Shown piece by piece: positions 6,983-15,069 of a DNA stretch of 26,638 bases. Each line of letters begins with the position of its first letter. The first letter of the stretch is position 1. The translations under genes and the position numbers were made by a program. This stretch comes from Coriobacteriia bacterium (lineage in GTDB: Bacteria; Actinomycetota; Coriobacteriia; Anaerosomatales; PALSA-660). The stretch spans positions 1 to 26,638 of the forward strand of contig JAUSAU010000075.1 of assembly GCA_030652345.1 (NCBI GenBank). Reading direction: 5' to 3'. Under the pieces are notes generated by a model, which saw only the letters and a list, made by a program, of their open reading frames with translations, did not search any database and was not told where the DNA came from.

Positions 6983-7966
6983 TCAGCGCGACAGGCGGTC
7001 CCGGTACTCGAGAAGCATGTCATCGAGCTCGCGGTAGCCGCCGACCTCGTTCGCCCGCGCGCGCACGTGCGTCGCATCGGGCATGCCGTGGATGTACCAC
7101 GCGACATGCTTGCGCATGCGCGCGAATGCGCGCTCCCCGCCGAACGCCACGAGTGCGGCCGCGTGCTCGCGCGCCATGTCGATTCGCTCGAAAGCTGTCG
7201 GCGGCGAGCACTCGACACCGTCGTCCAGGAGCGAGCGGCACTGCCGGAAGATCCACGGATTGCCCTGGGCCCCGCGGGCGATCATGACCGCGTCGACACC
7301 CGTACGATCCAACATCGCCTTGGCGTCGCTCGCCGAGAACACGTCGCCGCTGCCGATGACCGGGATCGAGACCGCCTCCTTGACCGCGGCAAGGACATCC
7401 CAGTCGGCCTTCCCCCGGTAGAACTGGTCCCGCGTGCGCCCGTGCACCGCGACGGCGGACGCCCCGGCGGCCTCCATCGCCCTCGCGAACTCGACCGCGT
7501 TGACGTCGGATGAGTCCCATCCCTTGCGGAACTTCGCGGTGACGGGAACACCGCACCCCGCCACGACCGCCTCGACGATCGCCGCCGCGAGCGCGGGCAC
7601 GCGCATGAGCGCACTCCCCTCGCCCTTCGCGACGACCTTCGTGACCGGGCAACCCATGTTGATGTCGATCAGCGCGACGTCCGCACCGCTGCGTTCGACG
7701 ATGGCGCGCGCCTGCTCGGCCATCATGACCGGGTCCGCTCCGAACAACTGCACCGCGCAGGGAGTCTCGTCGGGTGAGAACGTCAGCAGCGTGCGGGAGA
7801 CCTCGCCATCCGGGTTGTAGTGCAGCCCCTTGGCGCTGACCATCTCGGTATAGGTCAGCCCGGCACCGAGCCGCTTGCAGATACCGCGGAACGGGGCCTC
7901 CGTGATCCCCGCCATGGGACCGAGCACCACGTTGCCCCGCCGGAGGATCTCGGCGACCGGGTTCAC
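6983..7966 (-). CDS. dusB: tRNA-dihydrouridine synthase (DusB type)
   Basis: A 327-residue FMN enzyme that reduces uridine to dihydrouridine in the tRNA D-loop using NADPH. Motifs: LGPMAGITEAPFR at 15-27 (FMN-binding strand), ALIDINMGCPVTKV at 98-111 with catalytic Cys106, VTAKFRKGW at 142-150, VAVHGRTRDQFY, GSGDVFS and MIARGAQGNPWIF (phosphate binding). The start is GTG 7966: its G-T-G-A overlaps the stop of the preceding gene, and GAAGG lies upstream. The open frame continues far upstream but only in an Arg/Gly-rich shadow of the neighbouring gene. It is followed 104 bp later by bioY, which has its own promoter. Confidence 0.93.
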   Translation of the reverse strand: MNPVAEILRRGNVVLGPMAGITEAPFRGICKRLGAGLTYTEMVSAKGLHYNPDGEVSRTLLTFSPDETPCAVQLFGADPVMMAEQARAIVERSGADVALIDINMGCPVTKVVAKGEGSALMRVPALAAAIVEAVVAGCGVPVTAKFRKGWDSSDVNAVEFARAMEAAGASAVAVHGRTRDQFYRGKADWDVLAAVKEAVSIPVIGSGDVFSASDAKAMLDRTGVDAVMIARGAQGNPWIFRQCRSLLDDGVECSPPTAFERIDMAREHAAALVAFGGERAFARMRKHVAWYIHGMPDATHVRARANEVGGYRELDDMLLEYRDRLSR

Positions 7967-8517
7967 GCGTCCCGGCCTTCGCCGAGTGCCGGATCCAGAC
8001 CCGCGGTGATCTCCGCGATGAGCTCGTGGACGCGGTTGTTCGGGTTCACCGTCGTACGGATGGAGCCGCCGTAGCGGGTCGGTGTGCTCTCGAGGCCCGC
8101 CGACAGCATGAGGCCCGCGGACAGGTCGAGCAGGAAGACCGACTCCTTGATCCCGCCCTCCCAGTGCTGCCGCCCCCGCAGATCCGCCACGAATGCGGTC
8201 GTCTCGGGCGCCGGCGGCGTCGTCGTCACGCCCACCGTCACCACACACGGGATCCGGTAGCGCAGGACGCGCGGGAGGGTGAACTGCGACTCGGCATACG
8301 CTCGACCCGCGGCGTGGCGCTTCGCGAGCGCCGCCGCATCGGTCTCGCCATCCATGTCGTGAAGGAACACGTAGTCCGTGTACGGGAAGAAGGGCCCCAG
8401 GCCGCGCCCCTGCTTGACGGCGAGCACTTCGGCGCCCGCCTGACGCGGCTGCCCGCCGTACCCGCGCGCCTCGAGCATGCGCGCGACCTGCTTGATCACG
8501 CTCAGCGCGCTGTCCAC
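7963..8517 (-). CDS. Conserved-looking cytosolic protein of unknown function
   Basis: A 184-residue protein that I do not recognise. It starts at GTG 8517, nine bases after the stop of the RDD gene, and its stop overlaps the dusB start. It has no signal peptide or membrane helix. Notable stretches are GLGPFFPYTDYVFLHDMDGE near residues 40-59, a hydrophobic strand VLRYRIPCVVTVGVTTT in the middle, and a polar C-terminus with PNNRVHELIAEI. The mixed alpha/beta composition suggests a globular soluble domain. Tight coupling on both sides argues that it is a real gene in the RDD-unknown-dusB operon; it does not reveal a role. Confidence 0.75.
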   Translation of the reverse strand: MDSALSVIKQVARMLEARGYGGQPRQAGAEVLAVKQGRGLGPFFPYTDYVFLHDMDGETDAAALAKRHAAGRAYAESQFTLPRVLRYRIPCVVTVGVTTTPPAPETTAFVADLRGRQHWEGGIKESVFLLDLSAGLMLSAGLESTPTRYGGSIRTTVNPNNRVHELIAEITAGLDPALGEGRDA

Positions 8518-8526
8518 GGGGCCCGC

Positions 8527-9291
8527 CTACCCTTCCGGGTCCGGCGTCCCGCTCGGCGCGGTCACGCCCCGCTCGGCCCAGCCGCACAGGTCGGCGATCC
8601 GGCCGGCCGTGGTCGGCTCATCCCACGACGGATCGGCCTCCTCGCCGAGCGCTCTCAGGACCTCGATGCCGACCTGCGCGCGCGCGGGCTCCGTGAGCCC
8701 GCCGCGGCGGTCGAGGAAGTCGCGGGCGAGCAGGACCGCGGGCTCGACCCCGCCGCCTTCGAAGACGAGGTCGTCGTCTCCCGTGTCGCGGACGACTACC
8801 GTGCCGGCGACCATGTCGCCGAGGCGCTTGTTGCGGGCGGAGAGCAACACGCCGACCATACCGATCGCGTAGTTGCCCGGCAGCACGTCGACGACGCGCA
8901 GGAGATTGCGCATGACCGCGTCGATGGCGCCGATGCGGCTGCCGTCGTCACGCACGACGCGGATCCTCATCCGGCGCTTGCCCCACGTCCGGCCGTTGCG
9001 GAAGCCCTCACCGTAGATGAAGTAGCCCCAGTAGGTGGCGAACGCCACGACCAGGAACCCGCCGCCGATCCAGGCGGCGGCCTGCCCCGGCAGTTCGGAG
9101 GTCGACAGACCGAGCGCGAAGACCACCCCGAGGGCGAGCGCCGCCTCGCCGAAGATGAGCAACCCGAGCAGCAGGCTGTCGAGCATCAGCGCAAGGCCGC
9201 GCGAGCCGAGTCCCGCGAGTTCGTAGGCGAAGGCGACGGACTCCGGCGTCTCGACCCGGAACAGGCCCTCTGTGGCGTTCTCGTCGCTCAT
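8527..9291 (-). CDS. RDD-family membrane protein
   Basis: A 254-residue protein starting at ATG 9291 (AGGGGACGC upstream), ten codons inside the longer open frame. The RDD domain has its two conserved parts: R31-LALMLDSLLLG in the first membrane helix (the Arg and Asp of the family name), and RTWGKRRMRIRVV at about 101-113 followed by LLSARNKRLGDMVAGTVVV at about 149-167. Membrane segments lie at about 34-60 and 72-94. The C-terminal 80 residues are soluble, including a WAERG tail. RDD proteins are of uncertain role (transport has been suggested). In many actinobacteria RDD genes sit beside SpoIIM, MoxR, DUF58 and DUF4129 genes. Here SpoIIM is the divergent neighbour and the other members are 5 kb away. 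Confidence 0.88.
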   Translation of the reverse strand: MSDENATEGLFRVETPESVAFAYELAGLGSRGLALMLDSLLLGLLIFGEAALALGVVFALGLSTSELPGQAAAWIGGGFLVVAFATYWGYFIYGEGFRNGRTWGKRRMRIRVVRDDGSRIGAIDAVMRNLLRVVDVLPGNYAIGMVGVLLSARNKRLGDMVAGTVVVRDTGDDDLVFEGGGVEPAVLLARDFLDRRGGLTEPARAQVGIEVLRALGEEADPSWDEPTTAGRIADLCGWAERGVTAPSGTPDPEG

Positions 9292-9390
9292 GCGTCCCCT
9301 CGAAGCCCGCACGCCGCCCATCCGCGTCGCGCCGAACCGATGATACCCGAGCGGGTGCTAGCATTGCCGTGACAAGAAGGGGCGTGTCGC
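9292..9390. promoter_or_regulatory. Divergent promoter interval between RDD and SpoIIM genes
   Basis: This 99-bp gap must hold both promoters. Candidates are TAGCAT (9359-9364, plus strand) for the SpoIIM gene and TATCAT (9345-9340, minus strand) for the RDD gene. Neither has a convincing -35. Co-regulation from a shared interval is plausible but not shown. Confidence 0.3.
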
Positions 9391-10356
9391 GTGGAGGAAC
9401 GGGAGTTCGTCGATGGCGGGCGCGAGGCGTGGGAACGCCTGGCGGGCGCGGTCGTCACGGCCAGGGCCACCGGCGTCTCGAAGATGTCGGCCACCTCGCT
9501 GCGCCACATGCATGAGGACTACCGACGCGCGGCGGCGGACCTGGCCTACGCGCAGACACACTTCTCCGGCACACCGACGCAGTCATACCTCAACCGCCTC
9601 GTCGCCCAGGCGCACGGTGAGCTCTACGGAGCCGCACCCCGACGTCTCGCCGCCGTCTGGCGCTTCCTCGCCCGGGACTACCCCCGCCTGCTGCGGCGCG
9701 AGTGGCGCCCGATCGCGCTCGCCGGCGGCCTGCTTGCCGGTGCTGCGGTGTTCGGCTACATCGCGGCGCACGTCGACTACTCGCTCGCCCGGCTCTTCCT
9801 GCCCGCGCAGATCCGTGACGGCGTGACCGACGGCTTCGAGGCGAGGCAGCGGTCGAACGCGGACATGGCGGGGTCACTCGGCCCGCTCATGGGCGCCTAC
9901 ATCGGCGTGAACAACATCCAGGTGGCGATCATGGCGTTCGCCGGCGGTATGACCTTCGGCCTGCTCACGGTCTATGCGATGCTCATGAACGGCGCCCTGC
10001 TCGGAGCGCTCGCGGGCGTCTTCGCCAAGGCCGGCCTGTCCGCGGGCTTCTGGGCGCTCATCGTCCCGCACGGCTCGCTCGAACTGCCGGCGATCGCGAT
10101 CGCCGGCGCGGCAGGGCTGCGCCTCGCCGGCGCGCTCGTCTTCCCGGGCGACCTGCCGAGGGCCGCTGCGCTCAAGGCCGCGGCACCGGTCGCGGTACGG
10201 CTCTTCCTCGGGACGCTGCCGCTCTTCATCATCGCTGCGGGCGTCGAGGGATTCTTCACGCCGTCGGGCCTGCCCGTCGAGGTCAAGCTCGCTGCCGGCG
10301 CCGGCATGTTCGCGCTGCTGGTGGGCTACGTGCTGTTGCCGGGACGCGAGGCCTGA
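9391..10356 (+). CDS. SpoIIM-family (stage II sporulation protein M-like) membrane protein
   Basis: A 321-residue protein starting at GTG 9391 with AGAAGGGG (9375-9382) upstream. A soluble helical N-terminus (1-103) precedes the SpoIIM/DUF95 membrane region. Family marks are NNIQVAIMAFAGGMTFG (174-190), a polar membrane helix ending in MNGALLGALAGVF, PHGSLELPAIAIAGAAGLRL (226-245), and a final helix pair. About five to six membrane segments are visible. In Bacillus, SpoIIM works with SpoIID and SpoIIP in engulfment. In non-sporulating actinobacteria the homologue usually accompanies RDD and MoxR genes and its function is unknown. No other sporulation gene is present here, so I would not infer sporulation. 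Confidence 0.9.
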   Translation: MEEREFVDGGREAWERLAGAVVTARATGVSKMSATSLRHMHEDYRRAAADLAYAQTHFSGTPTQSYLNRLVAQAHGELYGAAPRRLAAVWRFLARDYPRLLRREWRPIALAGGLLAGAAVFGYIAAHVDYSLARLFLPAQIRDGVTDGFEARQRSNADMAGSLGPLMGAYIGVNNIQVAIMAFAGGMTFGLLTVYAMLMNGALLGALAGVFAKAGLSAGFWALIVPHGSLELPAIAIAGAAGLRLAGALVFPGDLPRAAALKAAAPVAVRLFLGTLPLFIIAAGVEGFFTPSGLPVEVKLAAGAGMFALLVGYVLLPGREA

Positions 10357-10364
10357 CCGCGACA

Positions 10365-10392
10365 GGGGCGGGCCCGACGATCGGCCCGCCCC
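10365..10392. terminator. Strong GC hairpin between convergent genes
   Basis: GGGGCGGGCC (10365-10374) and GGCCCGCCCC (10383-10392) form a perfect 10-bp stem with an 8-base loop. It starts a few bases after the SpoIIM stop and 25 bp before the end of the converging cytochrome gene, so it can serve both. A T-run is absent, as is common in GC-rich actinobacteria. Confidence 0.65.
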
Positions 10393-10416
10393 GGGTCGTG
10401 CGCTCGTCCGACCCCG

Positions 10417-13400
10417 CTACGGCACCTTCACTGCCAGCACCGGGGAGTACGCCGACTGCACGAGTTGGTTGTACGCACAGACCCGATACCAGCTCGTCGC
10501 GCGTCGGCGCGGGGCGTTGTCGTTGAAGGTCACCGCATTCGCGCCTGTCGTACCGATGCGAACGAATCCGCCAAGGGCGCTGGTGGTGGAACGCTCCACG
10601 TAGAAGCCGCTCTCGTTGGTCGCCGTGTCCATCCACGCCAGTGTGACGCGGGTCGTTGCGATCCGGGTCGCTCGCAGCGAGATCGGTGCGGAAGGCGGCG
10701 TCACCCGCGTGATCACGACCGCCTCATTGCTCCACAGCGAGACGCCACCGGGTACCCGACCGCAGCGCACCCTGTACGTGTAGGCGGTGGTGCCCGGCGA
10801 AGAGAGGTCGACTGTCGTGGTCGTGTTCGCCGCCAGCGTGGCGATCGGCACGAATGTGATGCCCGGCCCTATGCCTTTGGCGCGCTCGAGATAGTAGGCA
10901 CTCTCGTCCCATGGGACGGTCGCGTTGTCCTTCCATGTCAGGCGAACCGAGTTACCCGACAACACAACCGCGACCAGCCCGGTCGGCGCCTGTGGAGGCA
11001 CGATCGGCGTGGTGACCCCGGCGATGTTGCTCGCATCGGAATCCCCCGCGCGGTTGAAGGCGAAGACGCGGTACTCACAGACCGTCGATGGCACGAGCGT
11101 CGTGTCGCTGTACGCCACGGCTCCGACTGCGAGCGTGGCCACGTTGGACCAGGCTCCGCCGGCGAGGCGACGCTCGACGCGGTAGCCGAGCTCGTCGATC
11201 GCGTTGTCGACCCACATCAGGTCCGCGCGGAATCCCCCGACGGCCGTTGCGACCAGGGATGTCGCAGCGGCTGGTGGCCCCGGGGTCATCACGTTGATCG
11301 GCGGGGCGCAACCGGACATACCCGACGCATTGTATGCAGCCACCCGGTAGTTGTAGGACTGACCCGGCAGGACGCGCGTATCCACGTACGTGGTGTGGCC
11401 ACCGAATCCCGGCATGTTGTTCGTCGGGATGCGCGCGATCTCGACGAAGGGCGCAACCGGCGGGACCTCCTGACGCTCGATGACAAAGCCGGACTCGTTG
11501 TCCGCCTGGTCGAACCAGCTGAGCGTCACCGCGCGTGCACGTACCGGTGGCACGGCCACGATCGAGACAGGCGGGAACGGCAGATCCCACGGGGTCTTGG
11601 CCACGGTCACCGAGGACGACGCGCTCTCACCGCGCTCGTTGAAGGCCTTGATGAGGTAGGCGTACGTCTTGTTCACGTTCAGGCCCTGGTTGTGGAACAT
11701 CGGTGCAGCTGTCGCCTCGATCACGCCGAGCCGGTCCCATGATGCGGTCTTGTCGGCGGTACCGTAGCGCGTCCAGACCACATACCCGGTCGCGTCGGGC
11801 ACCGGGTCCCAGGTGAGCATGAATGAGAACGGGTCGTTCAGGCCGGTGACGGGGTCGAGCCACTTGGTGGCGGACGGTGCACCGGGCGTCGCCGGCGCGA
11901 CCCCGCTGCCCGATGCGGCCTCCGCGATCCGGAACGGCGCACCCTTGCCGGTGGCGAGCCAGGAAGCGTACGCGATGCCTCCCCAGTTGTCCCGCAATGC
12001 GTTGCCCTCAAGGTCCCTGATCGAGCCGAGCCCGATGACGTCGGACAGGAAGGTCGGCGTGAGCGGATAGTTGAGGCTGAAGCGCGACGGCGGTGCCTGC
12101 GGACGCACGGCGGTCGTGTCCTGATCGCGCAGGTGCTCGACGAACTCGCGCGTATGCGTCTGCCATTCGAGCGCGGCGTCCGCCCGCAGATCGACGGCAC
12201 CCGGAGCGCGAAACGTGTAGGTGATCTCGTCGTAGCCCTGACCGTCCGGGTAGCGGTCGACGTCCTCCGTCGGGACCTTCGTGACCGGATCGAACGTCCA
12301 GAACTGGACACCGGCGTCACGGTAGGTGGCGGCGTCGAAGCCCTTGGGCGGGATGCGGTTGTCGAACAGGATGGTCGAATTGAGCAGGTCCGAAGAGATC
12401 GAGTAGGTCAGCGGCTCGAGCGTCGCGACCGATCCGGTCTTGCGCTCGTAGATCATGACCGCGTTGCTGGATGCGTCGATGGCCGGTGCCTGCGCGTTGA
12501 CCAGCTCGCCGGTCGACGCGTCGTTGGTCAGTTCAGCGGTGGCCTCGTCGTAGTGGCCGGATTCGTACACGGTCGTGCCCGATGCGTCCGTGACCTGGAG
12601 CGCGACCCACATGCGCCGACCATCGGGATAGCCTGACGGGATACTGTGCCCCGTCTTGTTGGTCACGCGGACCGTCACGCTGTACTCGTCCGGATTGCCC
12701 GTGGAGACGGGGCCCTCGAGCACGGCGAGGTCGGCCGCGTCCGACAGCGACAGTTCGGTGTTGCGCTTCGTGCGGTCCCAGCTGTACGAGCGGTCGGACA
12801 TCATGCCCGGGAAGACGCGGGTGTCGCGGCCCGTGGGCGTACCGATGATCTCGAGGTCGACCTCGGGATAGAGATAGGTCATCGCACCGGCGAGGTCACG
12901 GTTGGCACCCGAGAACTTGTGCGCGGCGATACCGCCGTTCGCGTTGCGGTCCTTGGCGTACGGGAACCAGCCGGCGATGAGCGGGTCGGAGTTGACCGTC
13001 ACCTTGGCGGTGTCGGTGTACTCGTGCTTGCCCTTCGGCATGTGACAGTCCTGGCAGCGCTGCTCGTCGGCGCCCCCCGGTCCGTAGTCCGAGTACTTCC
13101 ACTCGGTGTAGGTGCGCTGCTCCGGCATGCCCATGTTCGCCAGCGGGACGGTGAGGTTGTGGCACGTGCCGCAGAACTCGCTGGTGGAGAGGAAGTCGTT
13201 CTTGAAGGTCGGGTGCTCGATCGAGAGTGCCTGGGCCTGATAGTCGTACTTCAGCGTCGGCGTCGTCGTCTTGACCGGCGGTCCCACCGGCTCCTCGAAG
13301 TGGATCGGCAGCGTCCCGTCCGGTGCGACGAACGGCTCGCCGGAAACATCGTTGCCCGACTCGTCCTGCCAGCCGTCGGGGTAGACGCCGTAGGTCTGTC

Positions 13401-14217
13401 CCGTGTAGGTCGTGTCCATCGCGACGACCGGCTTGCCGGTGACCGGATCGGTCACGAGAGGCTTGTCGTCGAAGTGGAGAGCGGCGGAACCGCCGTACGG
13501 GCCGCCGTAGCTCATGCCGTCGTCGAGCTGCATCGTCGCATCACCGAACGGGTCGCCGGCGATCTGGTTGGTGTACTCGTTGCCGAGGTGCGGCCAGTCC
13601 GACACACCGGCCATCATGTTCCACACCGGGTCGATCTGACGCAGATCGGCCCGCTTGTAGGTCACGTTGCCGATCGAGCGATGGCAGAACTCGCACAGGA
13701 TGCCTTCGCCGTCGGTGGAGAGCACGATGCTCTGGATCATGAGACTGCCGTCACCGGCGCCCGCCATCGCGGGGTTGAAGCGGCCGGAGTACCAGCCGTT
13801 CGGGGAGTGGCAGCGGAAGCAGATGTTGCCCGCGCCGTCCTCGCCCGTGAGCGCCTGCACGCGGGCGTTGACGCCCGCCTCGTTCGCACGGAAGAACGGG
13901 TCGCGGGCGGCCGAGGCCATATTGGTGCCGGCCCACACGCCGCCGTGGGCGACCTGCTGGTCCACCGTGCCCGCATGGCACGCCATGCACGTCACCGCGA
14001 ACTCGAAGGAGTTGTACGGCGCCGGGAACGTGATGTTCGTCAGTTCCTGCTCCTGGGTGCCGGGGTTCGGCGTGGCCCCGCGCGGGGTCGCGCGGCCGGG
14101 GATGTCCGCGAAGGCGGTCCCGACCCCCACGGCGAGCGCGATGATCAGCACCCCCGCGAGCCAGATGACGAGCCGTGTCCCCGTCCGAGTGGACGACCGT
14201 GCCCCGGTGACGTTCAT
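10417..14217 (-). CDS. Secreted five-heme c-type cytochrome fused to five fibronectin type III-like repeats
   Basis: A 1266-residue protein. The ATG at 14217 has a perfect AGGAGGAGGT ribosome site five bases upstream and overlaps the stop of the preceding gene (ATGA). A signal peptide or anchor spans residues 14-38 (ending GTAFAD). Heme c attachment motifs are CMACH (77), CFRCH (133), CEFCH (175), CGTCH (349) and CQDCH (388). Residues 485-700 look like a beta-rich domain often seen after multiheme regions (NKTGHSIPSGYPDGRRMWVA, 520-539). Residues about 780-1266 hold five FnIII-like units with a recurring core, e.g. DQADNESGFVIER, DNAIDELGYRVER and DTATNESGFYVER, each with a later Y-x-Y-R-V strand. 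There is no sorting signal or C-terminal membrane helix. A cell-surface electron-transfer role is inference. Heme assembly genes are not in the window. Confidence 0.9.
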   Translation of the reverse strand: MNVTGARSSTRTGTRLVIWLAGVLIIALAVGVGTAFADIPGRATPRGATPNPGTQEQELTNITFPAPYNSFEFAVTCMACHAGTVDQQVAHGGVWAGTNMASAARDPFFRANEAGVNARVQALTGEDGAGNICFRCHSPNGWYSGRFNPAMAGAGDGSLMIQSIVLSTDGEGILCEFCHRSIGNVTYKRADLRQIDPVWNMMAGVSDWPHLGNEYTNQIAGDPFGDATMQLDDGMSYGGPYGGSAALHFDDKPLVTDPVTGKPVVAMDTTYTGQTYGVYPDGWQDESGNDVSGEPFVAPDGTLPIHFEEPVGPPVKTTTPTLKYDYQAQALSIEHPTFKNDFLSTSEFCGTCHNLTVPLANMGMPEQRTYTEWKYSDYGPGGADEQRCQDCHMPKGKHEYTDTAKVTVNSDPLIAGWFPYAKDRNANGGIAAHKFSGANRDLAGAMTYLYPEVDLEIIGTPTGRDTRVFPGMMSDRSYSWDRTKRNTELSLSDAADLAVLEGPVSTGNPDEYSVTVRVTNKTGHSIPSGYPDGRRMWVALQVTDASGTTVYESGHYDEATAELTNDASTGELVNAQAPAIDASSNAVMIYERKTGSVATLEPLTYSISSDLLNSTILFDNRIPPKGFDAATYRDAGVQFWTFDPVTKVPTEDVDRYPDGQGYDEITYTFRAPGAVDLRADAALEWQTHTREFVEHLRDQDTTAVRPQAPPSRFSLNYPLTPTFLSDVIGLGSIRDLEGNALRDNWGGIAYASWLATGKGAPFRIAEAASGSGVAPATPGAPSATKWLDPVTGLNDPFSFMLTWDPVPDATGYVVWTRYGTADKTASWDRLGVIEATAAPMFHNQGLNVNKTYAYLIKAFNERGESASSSVTVAKTPWDLPFPPVSIVAVPPVRARAVTLSWFDQADNESGFVIERQEVPPVAPFVEIARIPTNNMPGFGGHTTYVDTRVLPGQSYNYRVAAYNASGMSGCAPPINVMTPGPPAAATSLVATAVGGFRADLMWVDNAIDELGYRVERRLAGGAWSNVATLAVGAVAYSDTTLVPSTVCEYRVFAFNRAGDSDASNIAGVTTPIVPPQAPTGLVAVVLSGNSVRLTWKDNATVPWDESAYYLERAKGIGPGITFVPIATLAANTTTTVDLSSPGTTAYTYRVRCGRVPGGVSLWSNEAVVITRVTPPSAPISLRATRIATTRVTLAWMDTATNESGFYVERSTTSALGGFVRIGTTGANAVTFNDNAPRRRATSWYRVCAYNQLVQSAYSPVLAVKVP

Positions 14218-14966
14218 TTCGTACCTCCTCCTGAGGAGCCGCCCTGCATGCGGCCCTGTGCGTGCCCGACGAGCAAGAGCTGTCCCTCGAACAGCTCGGA
14301 TCCCGTGAAGGTGCCTTCCGCCTGCGAGAGCGCCGCGCCCGCGGGGAGCCACGGGCAGCGGAATGTGAGCGTCAACCGGCCGTGCGCGAGGACCGGGTCG
14401 GCGGCCGACTCGCCGGCGTAGGTGCCGCGCAGAGCCGATGAGCTGTGCCGCACGGCGAGCGCGCCCGCCGGCGCGGCGGAGTCCGTGATGCGCCAGGAGC
14501 CCTGCAGATACCAGCGCCCGCGGCGCTGGCCCGGCACGTCGCGCGACGGACGGAACGCCGCCGTATCGATGCGCACGCGGCCGGAGCGGAATGGCGCGGC
14601 GTCACCGGATGCGACCGCGTCGGCCTCGATGATGCGACCGGTGACCCAGGTCCCGCGGTCTGTCTCGTAGCGCGTGCCCGAGGCGACCACGCTCGCGCGC
14701 GAGAAAGCCCAAGTGGCGGCGTCCGCAACGGCGGGCGCTTCCGGCGTCAGGGGCGCTGCGGAAGCAGGCGACGTGCCGGCAACAGGGGGCACCGCCACCG
14801 AAGTCGCCGTGGGCGCGACGGCGCCCGTCGCGGGGAGTGTCGTTGCATCGCGGGCCGGCGGGGCGGCGGTCGGCGACCCGGGAGCGGGGCGCACGACGAA
14901 CGCGCTCGTCACTGCTACGAGCCCCGCGGCCACGACGGCCGATGCAATGAAGGTGGTCCGCTTCAT
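14214..14966 (-). CDS. Secreted or anchored protein coupled to the cytochrome, unknown
   Basis: A 250-residue protein that I do not recognise. The ATG at 14966 gives a clean N-terminal export segment (MKRTTFIASAVVAAGLVAV); the longer frame from 15017 adds 17 polar residues without a ribosome site. Residues 25-80 form an Ala/Pro/Thr/Val-rich linker typical of exported actinobacterial proteins. The rest looks beta-rich, with strands such as RGTWVTGRIIEADAV, GRWYLQGSWRITDSA, HGRLTLTFRCPW and a final FEGQLLLVGHAQGRM. There is a single cysteine and no CxxCH. The stop overlaps the cytochrome start, so the two are made together; a partner, scaffold or surface-attachment role for the cytochrome is plausible but only inferred from position. 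A promoter should lie in 14967-15069, which I could not define. Confidence 0.75.
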   Translation of the reverse strand: MKRTTFIASAVVAAGLVAVTSAFVVRPAPGSPTAAPPARDATTLPATGAVAPTATSVAVPPVAGTSPASAAPLTPEAPAVADAATWAFSRASVVASGTRYETDRGTWVTGRIIEADAVASGDAAPFRSGRVRIDTAAFRPSRDVPGQRRGRWYLQGSWRITDSAAPAGALAVRHSSSALRGTYAGESAADPVLAHGRLTLTFRCPWLPAGAALSQAEGTFTGSELFEGQLLLVGHAQGRMQGGSSGGGTK

Positions 14967-15069
14967 ACGAAGAGCACACTCCCGCCGATCAGAATCGATC
15001 ACCGAGAGGATGCCCACGCCGATGAACGGACGAAACCAACGTACGAGCGGAAGTGACGAACGGTCGGCG

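Noticed and set aside
9391..10356. Reading the SpoIIM gene as evidence for sporulation
   Set aside because: SpoIIM homologues occur in many non-sporulating actinobacteria beside RDD and MoxR genes; no other sporulation gene is visible.
10417..12720. The FnIII-like repeat region as a separate gene or a DNA repeat array
   Set aside because: The similarity is at the protein level only, the frame is continuous with the heme region, and no internal start with a ribosome site was seen.
12646..14421. Plus-strand frame of 591 codons opposite the heme region of the cytochrome
   Set aside because: It is antisense to the five CxxCH motifs, is Arg/Val-rich and lacks a convincing ribosome site or domain.
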